Of a DNA stretch of 64,000 nt, positions 51,374 through 59,319 are shown piece after piece (the stretch's first letter is position 1; each line of letters starts with the position of its first letter). This stretch comes from Streptomyces sp. NRRL F-525 (GTDB lineage Bacteria > Actinomycetota > Actinomycetes > Streptomycetales > Streptomycetaceae): assembly GCF_000716605.1 (NCBI RefSeq), contig NZ_JNXE01000001.1:496001-560000 (forward strand), written 5' to 3'. The notes beneath the pieces were generated by a model. It searched no databases. It saw nothing but the letters and a program-made list of their open reading frames with translations, and was not told the DNA's origin. The translations under genes and the position numbers were made by a program.

Positions 51374-52144
51374 ATGGGTCGACTGGCCGGGAAAATCGCT
51401 TTCATCAGTGGAACGGGGGCGGGAATTGGGCGGGCCGCGGCGCTGGTATTCGCGGCGGAGGGCGCTGAAGTCTTCGGTTGTGACATTGACGAGGACGGTG
51501 CGGCCGAGACCGTGGAACTCGTCGAAAAGGCCGGCGGAACCATGCGGTCCCTGGCTCCAGTTGACCTGTCCACCCAGGACGGTGCCCAAGAGTGGATCGA
51601 GGCCGGGATCGCGGCCTTCGGCGGGATCGACGTCCTCTACAACAACGCCTCGGCGCTGCGGAACGGGCCGTTCGGGACGATGCCTGCCGAGGACTGGTAC
51701 TTCACCATCAAGAACGAGCTGGACATCCCCTACTTCTGCACGCAGGCGGCCTGGCCGCACCTGATCGCGCGGGGTGGCGGGGCCGTGCTCAACGTGGCGT
51801 CCGTGGCCGCCGTACGCGGGGCGCCGTTCATGCCGATGGTGCCCCACGGGGCCGCCAAAGGAGGGGTGTTGGCGATGAGCCTGCACCTGTGCGCGGCCGG
51901 CGCTCCGCATCGCATCCGGGTCAACACCATCGCGCCCGGCATGACCCGCACCTCCGCCACCGCGCCCTTCCTCGACGATCCGGCCGGTCCCAAGGCGCAG
52001 TTGGAGGCGCGCATCCCGGTCGGGCGGGTGGGGCAGCCCGAGGACATCGCGCGGGCCGCCGCGTTCCTCTGTTCCGACGAGGCGGCCTTCGTCAACGGCG
52101 CCAACCTCATGGTCGACGGCGGCGACAGCGCGATGGCGGGCTGA
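51374..52144 (+). CDS. Short-chain dehydrogenase fold protein lacking the catalytic Tyr
   Basis: 256 aa. SDR fold with cofactor loop ISGTGAGIGRAAALVFA, Asn in VLYNNASALRNG, Ser in LNVASVAAVRG (about residue 140) and the helix VPHGAAKGGVLAMSLHL, where the usual YxxxK is HGAAK: Lys is kept but Tyr is His. C-terminal CSDEAAFVNGANLMVDGG is normal. It may therefore bind a nucleotide without normal oxidoreductase activity, or use another base. Start ATG at 51374. First gene of an SDR-VOC-MFS operon. Confidence 0.88.
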   Translation: MGRLAGKIAFISGTGAGIGRAAALVFAAEGAEVFGCDIDEDGAAETVELVEKAGGTMRSLAPVDLSTQDGAQEWIEAGIAAFGGIDVLYNNASALRNGPFGTMPAEDWYFTIKNELDIPYFCTQAAWPHLIARGGGAVLNVASVAAVRGAPFMPMVPHGAAKGGVLAMSLHLCAAGAPHRIRVNTIAPGMTRTSATAPFLDDPAGPKAQLEARIPVGRVGQPEDIARAAAFLCSDEAAFVNGANLMVDGGDSAMAG

Positions 52145-52150
52145 GCCGCC

Positions 52151-52564
52151 GTGACCACCCGACTCGACCACGTGGGCGTCAACGTACGGGATCTCGCGGC
52201 CCAAGTCGCCTGGTACCAGGGCGCGTTCGGGCTCAAGACCGTCTTCGAGTTCCGCCTCGAAGGCCCCGGTCTGCGCGGTGTCGTCCTGGAGCATCCGCGG
52301 GGCTGGCGGATCGAGTTGCTCGCCAGACCCGGTTCCGCCCCCGGCCTGCGCGCGCCGGACCCGCTGACCGCCGCCCTCACCGAGGGATACGGGCACTTCG
52401 CGGTCACCACCCCCGAACTCGACCCCGTCCACGGCGCGTTGGTGGCCCATGGAGCGGGCGAGGTCATGGCACCCGGGCCGTCCCCCGAGCCCGGAGTGCG
52501 GATGGCCTGGGTCAGTGACCCCGAGGGAAATCTCATCGAACTCATAGAGAAAAACGCAGAGTGA
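52151..52564 (+). CDS. VOC family protein (glyoxalase-like)
   Basis: 137 aa. VOC domain: TRLDHVGVNVRDLAAQVAWYQGAFGLKTVFEF at the start and MAWVSDPEGNLIELIEKN at the end, with His6 and Glu near 131 in the metal positions. GTG start 6 bp after the SDR stop; its stop overlaps a GTG of the MFS gene. Possibly an isomerase, dioxygenase or resistance protein acting on the same compound as the SDR. Confidence 0.87.
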   Translation: MTTRLDHVGVNVRDLAAQVAWYQGAFGLKTVFEFRLEGPGLRGVVLEHPRGWRIELLARPGSAPGLRAPDPLTAALTEGYGHFAVTTPELDPVHGALVAHGAGEVMAPGPSPEPGVRMAWVSDPEGNLIELIEKNAE

Positions 52565-52575
52565 GGGCACGCACG

Positions 52576-54108
52576 ATGACGGATTCGACCTCCTTGAAAA
52601 GACTGGACCCCGGAACGCTCATAGCGTGCTGTCTCGCGGTCGCGGCGGCACAGTTGTGCATTACGGTTCCCTCGCCCATCAACGGAGAAATTCAGGCCGC
52701 ATTCGGTGCGTCGGGTTCCCAGGTCGCCTGGGTCACCTCCGCGTTCATTCTCCCCACCGCCATTCTGGAACTGAATTTCGGTGTGGTCGGCGATCTCTTC
52801 GGGCGCAAGCGGTTGTTGGTGCTCGGCGGGCTCGTCCTGGCGCTCGGTGAACTCCTCAACTCCACCTCGCAGAACATCACCATGATGTGGACCGGGCAGG
52901 CCCTGGCCGGCATCGGCGCCGCCGCCCTGTTCCCCAGCTCCCTCGCGGTCATCGCGGCGGCCACACCCGACGGCAAGGACCGGGCGAAAGCCGTCTCCAC
53001 CTGGGCCCTGTCGATCTCGCTCGCCTCCGCGCTCGGCCCGCTGTCCTCCGGGATCCTCGCCACGGTCGCCGACTTCCGCTGGGCGTTCGTACCGCCGGTC
53101 GTCCTGGGTCTCGTTGTCGCGGTCACCTCGTGGAAGCTCGTCACCGACTCGAAGGCGCCCGAGGGACGTGCACTCGACTGGCCGGGGCAGATCACCATCG
53201 CCGTCGGCCTGACCGCCCTGCTCTGGGGCATCATCGAGGGCGGCGACCGCGGCTGGGGCAGCGCGGCGATCGTCGGCTCGCTGGCCCTGGCGGCCGTCGC
53301 GCTCGCCGGGTTCGTCGTCGCGGAGACCCGCGCGGCCTCGCCGATGTTCAACCTCGACCTGCTGAAGATCCCGTCCTTCGCGGCGGCGGCAGTCGTCGCC
53401 CTGGCCGGCATGTTCGGCTTCATCGGCACCGCCTACTGCGTCTCGATCCGCCTCGGCGCGGTCATGCACCTGAGCGCGCTGCGGGCCGGAATGCCGTTCG
53501 TGATCCTGCAGTTGATCCCGCTGCTGCTCGCGCCGGTGCTCAGCCGGATGCTGACGAAGATCGACGCCCGCTGGCTGCTGATGGGCGGGTTGCTGCCCAT
53601 GGCCGCCGGACAGTTCTGGATCGCCGCACTGCCCATCACCACCACCTCCCTCGCGGCCTTCATCGGCCCGGTGCTGCTGCTCGGCATCGGCTTCATCTGT
53701 GTGGTGTCCTCGCTGACCTCCGCCGCCGTGAACGCCGTACCGATCAACATGACCGGCATGGCCAGCGGCGCGACCAGCCTGGTCCGCGAGTTCGGGCAGG
53801 GGCTCGGCCCGGCCGTGATCTCCACGATCGCGATGAGCCTCGCGTCCTCCGCCCTCGTCGGCAAGCTCAGCGGGGCCGACGCGGGCATGGAGAAGGCGGC
53901 CGGTCCGCTCGCCGTCGTGAACGCGGGCAGCGCCCAGGCCAAGGCCGCCGCGCAGACCGCGCTCGGCCACGGCATGGCCATTGGCGTGGTGATCTGCGGC
54001 TGCGCCTCGCTGCTGGGCGCGGTGGTCACCCTGCTGCTGGTGCGCAAGAACACCGAGCGCGCGGTGGTGGGGGCGGGGGAGCCGTCGGTGCAGGCTGCCA
54101 CCGCATGA
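52576..54108 (+). CDS. MFS transporter, DHA2 (14-helix) drug-efflux type
   Basis: 510 aa. Major-facilitator protein with 14 helices: FGASGSQVAWVTSAFILPTAILELNFGVVGDLFGRKRLLVLGG holds the inter-helix 2-3 GDxxGRK motif; a motif-C-like GALSSGI region reads LASALGPLSSGILATVADFRWAF. Long last cytoplasmic part before helix 14. Probable proton antiporter exporting a toxic compound. ATG at 52576 with GAGGG; a GTG five codons earlier overlaps the VOC stop. Followed by a clear terminator. Confidence 0.9.
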   Translation: MTDSTSLKRLDPGTLIACCLAVAAAQLCITVPSPINGEIQAAFGASGSQVAWVTSAFILPTAILELNFGVVGDLFGRKRLLVLGGLVLALGELLNSTSQNITMMWTGQALAGIGAAALFPSSLAVIAAATPDGKDRAKAVSTWALSISLASALGPLSSGILATVADFRWAFVPPVVLGLVVAVTSWKLVTDSKAPEGRALDWPGQITIAVGLTALLWGIIEGGDRGWGSAAIVGSLALAAVALAGFVVAETRAASPMFNLDLLKIPSFAAAAVVALAGMFGFIGTAYCVSIRLGAVMHLSALRAGMPFVILQLIPLLLAPVLSRMLTKIDARWLLMGGLLPMAAGQFWIAALPITTTSLAAFIGPVLLLGIGFICVVSSLTSAAVNAVPINMTGMASGATSLVREFGQGLGPAVISTIAMSLASSALVGKLSGADAGMEKAAGPLAVVNAGSAQAKAAAQTALGHGMAIGVVICGCASLLGAVVTLLLVRKNTERAVVGAGEPSVQAATA

Positions 54109-54122
54109 CAGGCGAGTTAGGG

Positions 54123-54165
54123 ACGGAGAGGTTGGGGCCGACGCCCCGGCCTCTCCGTGTTTTTT
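54123..54165 (+). terminator. Intrinsic terminator after the MFS gene
   Basis: ACGGAGAGG / CCTCTCCGT outer stem with inner GGGGC / GCCCC, followed by six T residues. Confidence 0.9.
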
Positions 54166-54190
54166 GGATGCGTGTTTTTTCTTCGCGGGG

Positions 54191-54219
54191 TGTCGATCCG
54201 GTTCGGTCGCGTTCGTCGG
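54191..54219 (+). promoter_or_regulatory. ECF-type promoter of the DGPF-sigma operon
   Basis: TGTCGA (54191-54196), 17-bp spacer, CGTCGG (54214-54219). The same -35 extended to TGTCGATCCG, the same spacing and the same CGTTCGTCGGTGGGGTG around the -10 occur again at 56571-56599, just after the sigma gene. ECF42-group sigma factors are reported to use TGTCGA at -35, so the operon is probably autoregulated. Confidence 0.8.
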
Positions 54220-54256
54220 TGGGGTGTAGGAAGCTCATCGAGGACCGGGAGGACCC

Positions 54257-54994
54257 ATGAAATACATGCTGCTCGTGTGCGGCGACGACACTGCCGACGG
54301 CTCGGGGATGGCACCCGTGGAACCCTGGGTGGAGGAGCTCGGCGACCGGAACGTACGGCTGCACGGGCACCGGCTCGCGAAGCCCGCCGACGCCGTCACC
54401 GTGCGGGTGCGCGGCGGCGAGGTGCTGCGTACCGACGGGCCGTTCGCGGAGACCAAGGAGTACGTCGCCGGGTTCGACATCCTGGAGTGCGACACCCTGG
54501 AGGAGGCCGTCGAGGCCGCCGCCAAACACCCCGTGGCCACCATCGGCGCGATGGAAGTCCGCCCCTTCTGGCCGATGGACGGCGAGGAGGAGGGCGAGCC
54601 CGAGATCCGCGCGCTCGACGCCGAACTGACCGACGCCGCCCGCGCACGGGACGTCGACCGCGTCGTCGCCTGCTACGCCCCGGACGTGGAGGCCTTCCAC
54701 TTCACCACCGGCCTGGAAGCGCACGGCATCGACGCCTTCCGCAAGGCCATGGACGGCGTGTTCGCCAGCGTCACCGGACCGGTGATCCGCGAGGTCCTGG
54801 AGTTCCGCGTCCGCGTCGACGAGTCCATCGCCTTCGGTAACGCCCTCGTCCGGCTGCGCGGCACCCTTGCCGGCGGCGAGCCGCTGGACGACGCCCTGCG
54901 CGTGACCACCGGCTACCGCAACGCCGGCCTGCGCTGGCAGATCGTCCACGAACACGTCTCGGTCGCGGCCGTGAAGAACGAGGAGGGGTCATGA
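54257..54994 (+). CDS. DGPF (YCII-related) plus SnoaL-like fusion protein
   Basis: 245 aa. Residues 1-110 are a YCII/DGPF domain (KYMLLVCGDDTADG, VLRTDGPFAETKEYVAGFDI); residues 120-245 are a SnoaL-like NTF2-fold domain (LTDAARARDVDRVVACYAPDVEAFH, RNAGLRWQIVHEHVS). DGPF proteins are the conserved partners of ECF42 sigma factors, but the molecular role is unknown. SD GGAGGACCC; preceded by an ECF-type promoter. First gene of a three-gene overlapping operon. Confidence 0.9.
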   Translation: MKYMLLVCGDDTADGSGMAPVEPWVEELGDRNVRLHGHRLAKPADAVTVRVRGGEVLRTDGPFAETKEYVAGFDILECDTLEEAVEAAAKHPVATIGAMEVRPFWPMDGEEEGEPEIRALDAELTDAARARDVDRVVACYAPDVEAFHFTTGLEAHGIDAFRKAMDGVFASVTGPVIREVLEFRVRVDESIAFGNALVRLRGTLAGGEPLDDALRVTTGYRNAGLRWQIVHEHVSVAAVKNEEGS

Positions 54995-55332
54995 AGTACG
55001 CCCTGCTCATCTGCACCCCCGTCGGCGGCGAGGAACTCAGCCCCGAGGAGATCGCCGACGATCCCCGCTTCACCTCGTACATCGAGGAGGTCCGCGGCCG
55101 TGGCCTCATGCGCGGCGGGGCGAGGCTGCGGCCGCCCACGGACGCCACCACCGTGCGTGTCCAGGGCGATGAAGTCCTGCTCAGCGACGGGCCGTTCGTC
55201 GAGTCCAAGGAGTACGTCGCCGGTATCGACATCATCGAGGTCGCCGACCTCGACGAGGCGATCTCGCTGGCCTCCCGGCATCCCGCCGCGCTCGGCGGCG
55301 GCTCGGTCGAGGTGCGGCCGGTCTGGGAGTGA
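54991..55332 (+). CDS. DGPF (YCII-related) protein
   Basis: 113 aa. Single YCII-like ferredoxin-fold domain: MKYALLICTPVGGEEL, VLLSDGPFVESKEYVAGIDIIEVADLDEAISLASRHP. The DGPF motif is intact. Coupled by ATGA to the gene before and by GTGA to the sigma factor gene after it. Confidence 0.92.
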   Translation: MKYALLICTPVGGEELSPEEIADDPRFTSYIEEVRGRGLMRGGARLRPPTDATTVRVQGDEVLLSDGPFVESKEYVAGIDIIEVADLDEAISLASRHPAALGGGSVEVRPVWE

Positions 55333-56585
55333 ACGTGCCGGACGTCGAGGGCGCGGTCGCCGCCGCCTTCCGCGAGGAGTGGGGCCAGGTCGTCGCCACC
55401 CTGATCCGGGTGACCGGCGACTGGGACCTCGCGGAGGAGTGCGCGCAGGACGCCTTCGCCCAGGCGCTCGACCGGTGGCGGCGCGACGGCATCCCGCGCC
55501 GCCCCGGAGCCTGGCTGACCACCACCGCCCGCAACCGCGCCCTCGACGTCCTGCGCCGGGAGGCGGTCGGGGCGGCGAAACTGCGGGAGGTCGCGGTGCT
55601 GGGGCGGGACGAGGGACCGTACGACCCGGAGTACGACGGTGACGACAGCGGCGTCGAGGACGACCGGCTGCGGCTGGTCTTCACCTGCTGCCACCCGGCG
55701 CTGCCGATCGAGGCCCGGGTCGCCCTGACCCTGCGTACCCTCGCGGGCCTGACCACAGCCGAGATCGCCCGTGCCTTCCTCGTCCCCGAGGCGACCATGG
55801 CGCAACGGCTCGTGCGCGCCAAGAAGAAGATCCGCAACGCCGGTATCCCGTACCGGGTGCCGCCCGCGCATCTGCTGCCCGAGCGGACGACGGGCGTCCT
55901 GGGGGTCGTCTATCTCCTCTTCAACGAGGGCTACGCGGCCACGTCCGGCGCCGAGTTGGTGCGGACGAACCTGTGCGCCGAGGCGATCCGCCTGGCCCGG
56001 GTGCTGGCCCGCCTGATGCCGGACGAGCCCGAAGTCCTCGGCCTGCTGGCCCTGTTGCTGCTGCACGACGCCCGCCGCGGCACGCGCGTGGACGCGGCGG
56101 GGGAGTTGGTGACCCTGGAGGACCAGGACCGTACGGCGTGGGACCGGGCCGAAGTCGACGAGGGCGCCGCCTTGTTGGAGACCGCGCTGCGCCGGGGCCG
56201 CCCCGGGCCGTACCAGATCCAGGCCGCCATCGCCGCCTGCCACACCACCGCGCCTACCGCCGAGGACACCGACTGGGCCGATATCGCGGGCCTGTACGGC
56301 GAGTTGGAGCGCCTGGTGCCGTCGGCGGTGGTGCGCCTGAACCGGGCGGTGGCCGTGGGTATGGCCCAACACCCCGACGCGGGGCTGGAGTTGGTGGCCG
56401 AGTTGGAGCGGTCGGGTGAACTCGCCGACTACCACCTGCTGCCCGCGACCCGAGCCGATCTGCTGCGCCGCAGCGGACGTACGGCGGAGGCGGCCGCCGC
56501 GTACGAACTGGCCCTGGAATGGGTGGAGAACGCGGCCGAGCGCAGATTTCTGGAGCGGCGGCTCGCGGAGTGTCGATCCGTGTAG
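55329..56585 (+). CDS. ECF42-type RNA polymerase sigma factor with C-terminal TPR-like extension
   Basis: 418 aa, far longer than a normal ECF sigma factor. Region 2 at about residues 10-75 (FREEWGQVVATLIRVTGDWDLAEECAQDAFAQAL, AWLTTTARNRALDVLRRE), region 4 at about 115-170 (TLRTLAGLTTAEIARAFLVPEATMAQRLVRAKKKI), then a helical TPR-like domain (GVVYLLFNEGYAA, ALLLLHDARRGTRVDAAGELVTLEDQDRTAW, GPYQIQAAIAACHTTAPTAEDTDW, LNRAVAVGMAQHPDAGLELVAEL). This is the ECF42 layout; no anti-sigma gene is expected or seen. It probably drives its own operon and the small ORF downstream. Confidence 0.92.
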   Translation: MNVPDVEGAVAAAFREEWGQVVATLIRVTGDWDLAEECAQDAFAQALDRWRRDGIPRRPGAWLTTTARNRALDVLRREAVGAAKLREVAVLGRDEGPYDPEYDGDDSGVEDDRLRLVFTCCHPALPIEARVALTLRTLAGLTTAEIARAFLVPEATMAQRLVRAKKKIRNAGIPYRVPPAHLLPERTTGVLGVVYLLFNEGYAATSGAELVRTNLCAEAIRLARVLARLMPDEPEVLGLLALLLLHDARRGTRVDAAGELVTLEDQDRTAWDRAEVDEGAALLETALRRGRPGPYQIQAAIAACHTTAPTAEDTDWADIAGLYGELERLVPSAVVRLNRAVAVGMAQHPDAGLELVAELERSGELADYHLLPATRADLLRRSGRTAEAAAAYELALEWVENAAERRFLERRLAECRSV

Positions 56586-56599
56586 GGGCCGTTCGTCGG
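56571..56599 (+). promoter_or_regulatory. Second ECF-type promoter, downstream of the sigma gene
   Basis: TGTCGA (56571), 17-bp spacer, CGTCGG (56594), embedded in the same extended sequences as the promoter at 54191. It starts inside the last codons of the sigma gene and points to the 38-codon ORF at 56635. Confidence 0.78.
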
Positions 56600-56634
56600 T
56601 GGGGTGAACACAGCCCACCGCACCGGAGGTTCCG

Positions 56635-56751
56635 ATGACCGTCCTTGTACTCCTGCGCCGCGTACGGCAGTTCCTGGCCCGGCTCGCGGCCGAGGAACCG
56701 GAACCCGGGACGCCTGAGCCCTGGCTCGCGGCGCTCCGGGTTCGTGGTTGA
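56635..56751 (+). CDS. 38-aa ORF under an ECF42-type promoter
   Basis: ATG with a strong GGAGG site 6 bases upstream and an ECF-type promoter about 40 bases further up. The product starts MTVLVLLRRVRQFLARL, an amphipathic basic helix, continues AAEEPEPGTPEP and ends AALRVRG. No family recognised. The matching promoter and ribosome-binding site argue for real expression. It ends 12 bp before the convergent XRE regulator gene. Confidence 0.6.
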   Translation: MTVLVLLRRVRQFLARLAAEEPEPGTPEPWLAALRVRG

Positions 56752-56763
56752 GGGAGGCCGGCC

Positions 56764-57606
56764 TCAGCGGACGTCGAGCAGACCCGCGAGGAGTTGGAGT
56801 CGCTCGGCGTCGAGGCTGCCCTCGGCCGCGGTGCAGACCATGAGCGCGGGGCCGGGGTTGCCCGGTATCGGGTAGGCGTCCCAGTCCAGGTTCAGTTCGC
56901 CGACCCGGGGGTGGTCGAGGCGCATCTGCCCGCGGGTCGGTTCCTCCACGTCGTGGAGGGCCCACAGGGCCGCGAACTCGTCGCTGCGGACGGCGAGTTC
57001 ACCGACCAGCTCGACGGCGCGCGGGTTCCCCGGGTCGGCGGCGACCTGGGTCCGCAGCATCCCGATCAGCTCCGCGACGGTGGCCGCCCGGTTCGGGCAG
57101 GTCCGGTCGGCCTGGGGGTGCAGGAACAGTGCCAGCAGGTTCCGTTCCTTCTGGGGCTGGCGGGTGAAGTCGCCCAGCAGGGCGCCGCCGAGCGGGTTCC
57201 AGGCCAGCACGTCCAGGAAACGGCCGACGACTAGCGCGGGCGCGGTCATGCCGTTCAGCAGTCGTAGCGTGGTGTCCGGAACCTCCTCCGGCTCGTACGA
57301 ACGCGGCGGCTGGACCGGGTTGCGTGCGGCGGCGGCGAGGCTGTGCAGGTGGCGGGTCTCCTCGGCGGAGAAGTCGAGGGCGCGCGCGAGGGCGTCCAGG
57401 ACCTGTTCGGAGGGGCGTACGTCGCGGCCCTGCTCCATGCGCTGGTAGTAGTCCGAACTCACCCCCGCCAGCAGGGCCAGCTCCTCGCGCCGCAGTCCCG
57501 CGACGCGCCGCCGCGGGCCGGGTTCCAGACCGACGTCCTCTGGTCGGAGCCGAGTTCGGCGGGTGCGCAGGAACTCCGCGAGTTCGCGTCGGGCATCGTC
57601 GCTCAT
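56764..57606 (-). CDS. XRE-type helix-turn-helix regulator (MmyB-like)
   Basis: 280 aa from the ATG at 57606. N-terminal HTH (LAEFLRTRRTRLRPEDVGL, VAGLRREELALLAGVSSDYYQRMEQGRDVRPSEQVLDALARAL) and a C-terminal MmyB-like ligand domain (LLNGMTAPALVVGRFLDVLAWNPLGGALLGDF, HPRVGELNLDWDAYPIPGNPG). Family members bind fatty-acid-like ligands and often control a divergent oxidoreductase gene, as here. A 17-bp palindrome lies in the shared promoter. Confidence 0.9.
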   Translation of the reverse strand: MSDDARRELAEFLRTRRTRLRPEDVGLEPGPRRRVAGLRREELALLAGVSSDYYQRMEQGRDVRPSEQVLDALARALDFSAEETRHLHSLAAAARNPVQPPRSYEPEEVPDTTLRLLNGMTAPALVVGRFLDVLAWNPLGGALLGDFTRQPQKERNLLALFLHPQADRTCPNRAATVAELIGMLRTQVAADPGNPRAVELVGELAVRSDEFAALWALHDVEEPTRGQMRLDHPRVGELNLDWDAYPIPGNPGPALMVCTAAEGSLDAERLQLLAGLLDVR

Positions 57607-57640
57607 GGCGTCAGTATGCCGTCGGTGCGGCGCGCGAGGG

Positions 57641-57657
57641 TGGGTCTGCCAGACCCA
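57641..57657. promoter_or_regulatory. 17-bp palindrome in the XRE regulator / oxidoreductase promoter
   Basis: TGGGTCTGCCAGACCCA, perfect except for the central base, 35 bases upstream of the regulator start and 82 upstream of the oxidoreductase start. Likely operator of the XRE protein. Confidence 0.7.
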
Positions 57658-57738
57658 GGAAAAGGAGAACGACCGTGATGTCGCGTGCGGGGTCCACGAT
57701 CGGATCAATCACACAGCGGGCCACGGAAGGACAGCGCC

Positions 57739-58698
57739 ATGAAGGCCGTTCAGATCACGAGTTTCGGTACTGCGGACGTTCTGCGGGTCAATGAAGTGGA
57801 TCGTCCCGCTCCTGGCTCGGGTGAGGTGCTGGTGTCGGTCGAGGCCTCCAGCGTGAACGGGCACGATGTGATCGTCCGGTCGGGGGAGTTGAAGATGGTG
57901 TCGGGGCGCCGCTTCCCGATCGGCGTGGGGCTGGACTTCGCCGGCGTCGTCGCCGCGACCGGCGCCGGCGTCGAGGGTTACCGGGTCGGGGACCGGGTGT
58001 GGGGCATGGTCCATCCCCGGCAGAAGCACTCCGTCGCCGGGGCGGCCGAGTATGTCGTGGTCTCCGCGGAGCGGATCTCGCACGCCCCTGCCGACCTCTC
58101 CTCGGTCGAGGCGGCCGCCCTGGTCGTCGCGGGGTCCACGGCGCTGATCGCGCTGCGCGACAGCGTGCGCCTGGTGAGCGGCGAGAAGGTCCTGGTCCGG
58201 GGCGCGGCCGGCGGAGTCGGCACGGCCGCCGTGCAGTTGGCGCACGCGATGGGCGGCCATGTGACCGCGCTGGCCCGCGACCGCCACGCCAAGATCCTCA
58301 CCGACCTCGGTGCCGACGAGGTGCTGGACTACGGCTCCACCACGTCGGACCAGATCGGGCCGTTCGACGTCATCGTCGACACCGTCGGCACCGAACTGCA
58401 CTGCTACCGCGGCCGGTTGGCCAAGGGCGGCCGGATGGTCACCGTCGGACTGTCCCCGTCCGCCATCGCCGCGATCGCCGCGTCGAGCGTGCACGGCTCC
58501 CGCCGCATCCGCACCTTCAGCGCCAACCCCGAGACCCCCGTGCTGCGCGATGTGGCCGACCGTGTCACCTCGGGCGCGCTGCGCCCGGTGATCGACAGTG
58601 TCTACCCGCTCGCGGACATCGCCGCGGCGCACCAGGCGTTCGAGCGCGGCGGCGTCGTGGGCAAGCACGTGGTGACCGTGCCGCGCGGCTCCGCCTGA
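57739..58698 (+). CDS. NAD(P)H-dependent quinone-oxidoreductase-like MDR protein
   Basis: 319 aa. Medium-chain dehydrogenase/reductase without zinc ligands: MKAVQITSFGTADVLRVNEVDRPAPGSGEVLV, GLDFAGVVAATGAGVEGYRVGDRVWGM, LVRGAAGGVGTAAVQLAHAMGGHV (nucleotide loop), VIVDTVGTELHCYRGRLAKGGRMVTVG. Start MKAVQ at 57739. Probably reduces quinones or enones; induced through the divergent XRE regulator. Confidence 0.9.
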   Translation: MKAVQITSFGTADVLRVNEVDRPAPGSGEVLVSVEASSVNGHDVIVRSGELKMVSGRRFPIGVGLDFAGVVAATGAGVEGYRVGDRVWGMVHPRQKHSVAGAAEYVVVSAERISHAPADLSSVEAAALVVAGSTALIALRDSVRLVSGEKVLVRGAAGGVGTAAVQLAHAMGGHVTALARDRHAKILTDLGADEVLDYGSTTSDQIGPFDVIVDTVGTELHCYRGRLAKGGRMVTVGLSPSAIAAIAASSVHGSRRIRTFSANPETPVLRDVADRVTSGALRPVIDSVYPLADIAAAHQAFERGGVVGKHVVTVPRGSA

Positions 58699-58708
58699 CG
58701 GAGTCCGG

Positions 58709-59191
58709 TCAGCGGGGATCGGTGCGCAGGTCGATGCCCCGGACGTGGGCGTCGGCGGTCACGATCCGCGTCGCCATGCGCGACAGCCGCTTCCGGTCGG
58801 TTCCGGGAAGCGGCTCGACACACCGCTCGATCCGCTCGGCGAACTGAGCGGCGACCTGCTCCACGAGCTGCCGCCCGGTGTCGGTGATCGACACCTGGAA
58901 CGAACGCCGGTCGACGGTGCTGGGCGTACGGGTGACCAGGCCCCGGCGCTGGGCGCGGTCGACGAGGCCGGTGATCGAGGACTTGTCGAGGCCGAGGTGG
59001 CGGCCGAGTTCGTTCATCGTCGGTTCGCGGTCCCGCAGTATCCCGAGCAGCCGAGTCTGGGTGACCGAGAGGTCGTGCTCCCCGGCGAGTTCGGCCAGCG
59101 CGTTCTGCACCAGGAACGACAACTGGGCGAGGGCGTCGACCAGGCCGAGGTCCTCGATCGGCGGGGGCGGGGTGTCGTGCGCTGAGGTCAT
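58709..59191 (-). CDS. MarR family regulator
   Basis: 160 aa from the ATG at 59191. Winged helix with TRLLGILRDREPTMNELGRHLGLDKSSITGLVDRAQRRGLVTRTPSTVDRRSFQVSIT and dimer helices. Divergent from two redox genes, with a 12-bp dyad operator between; likely senses a phenolic or electrophile and derepresses the oxidoreductase and monooxygenase genes. Confidence 0.92.
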   Translation of the reverse strand: MTSAHDTPPPPIEDLGLVDALAQLSFLVQNALAELAGEHDLSVTQTRLLGILRDREPTMNELGRHLGLDKSSITGLVDRAQRRGLVTRTPSTVDRRSFQVSITDTGRQLVEQVAAQFAERIERCVEPLPGTDRKRLSRMATRIVTADAHVRGIDLRTDPR

Positions 59192-59213
59192 GTCCCGGAT
59201 TCTACTTGCAAAG

Positions 59214-59250
59214 GTACGTGGCACCTACTAATTTGATTGGTGTCACGTAC
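59214..59250. promoter_or_regulatory. MarR-type operator dyad
   Basis: GTACGTGGCACC (59214-59225) and GGTGTCACGTAC (59239-59250), 11 of 12 bases complementary, separated by an A+T-rich 13-base spacer. Lies in the divergent region between the MarR gene and the oxidoreductase gene. Confidence 0.75.
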
Positions 59251-59319
59251 TAAAACGTTCGTGGCGCCCACTAATCCCCTCGCGCCCTGTGCCCTGGATC
59301 CGATCCGAGGAGTCCTTTC

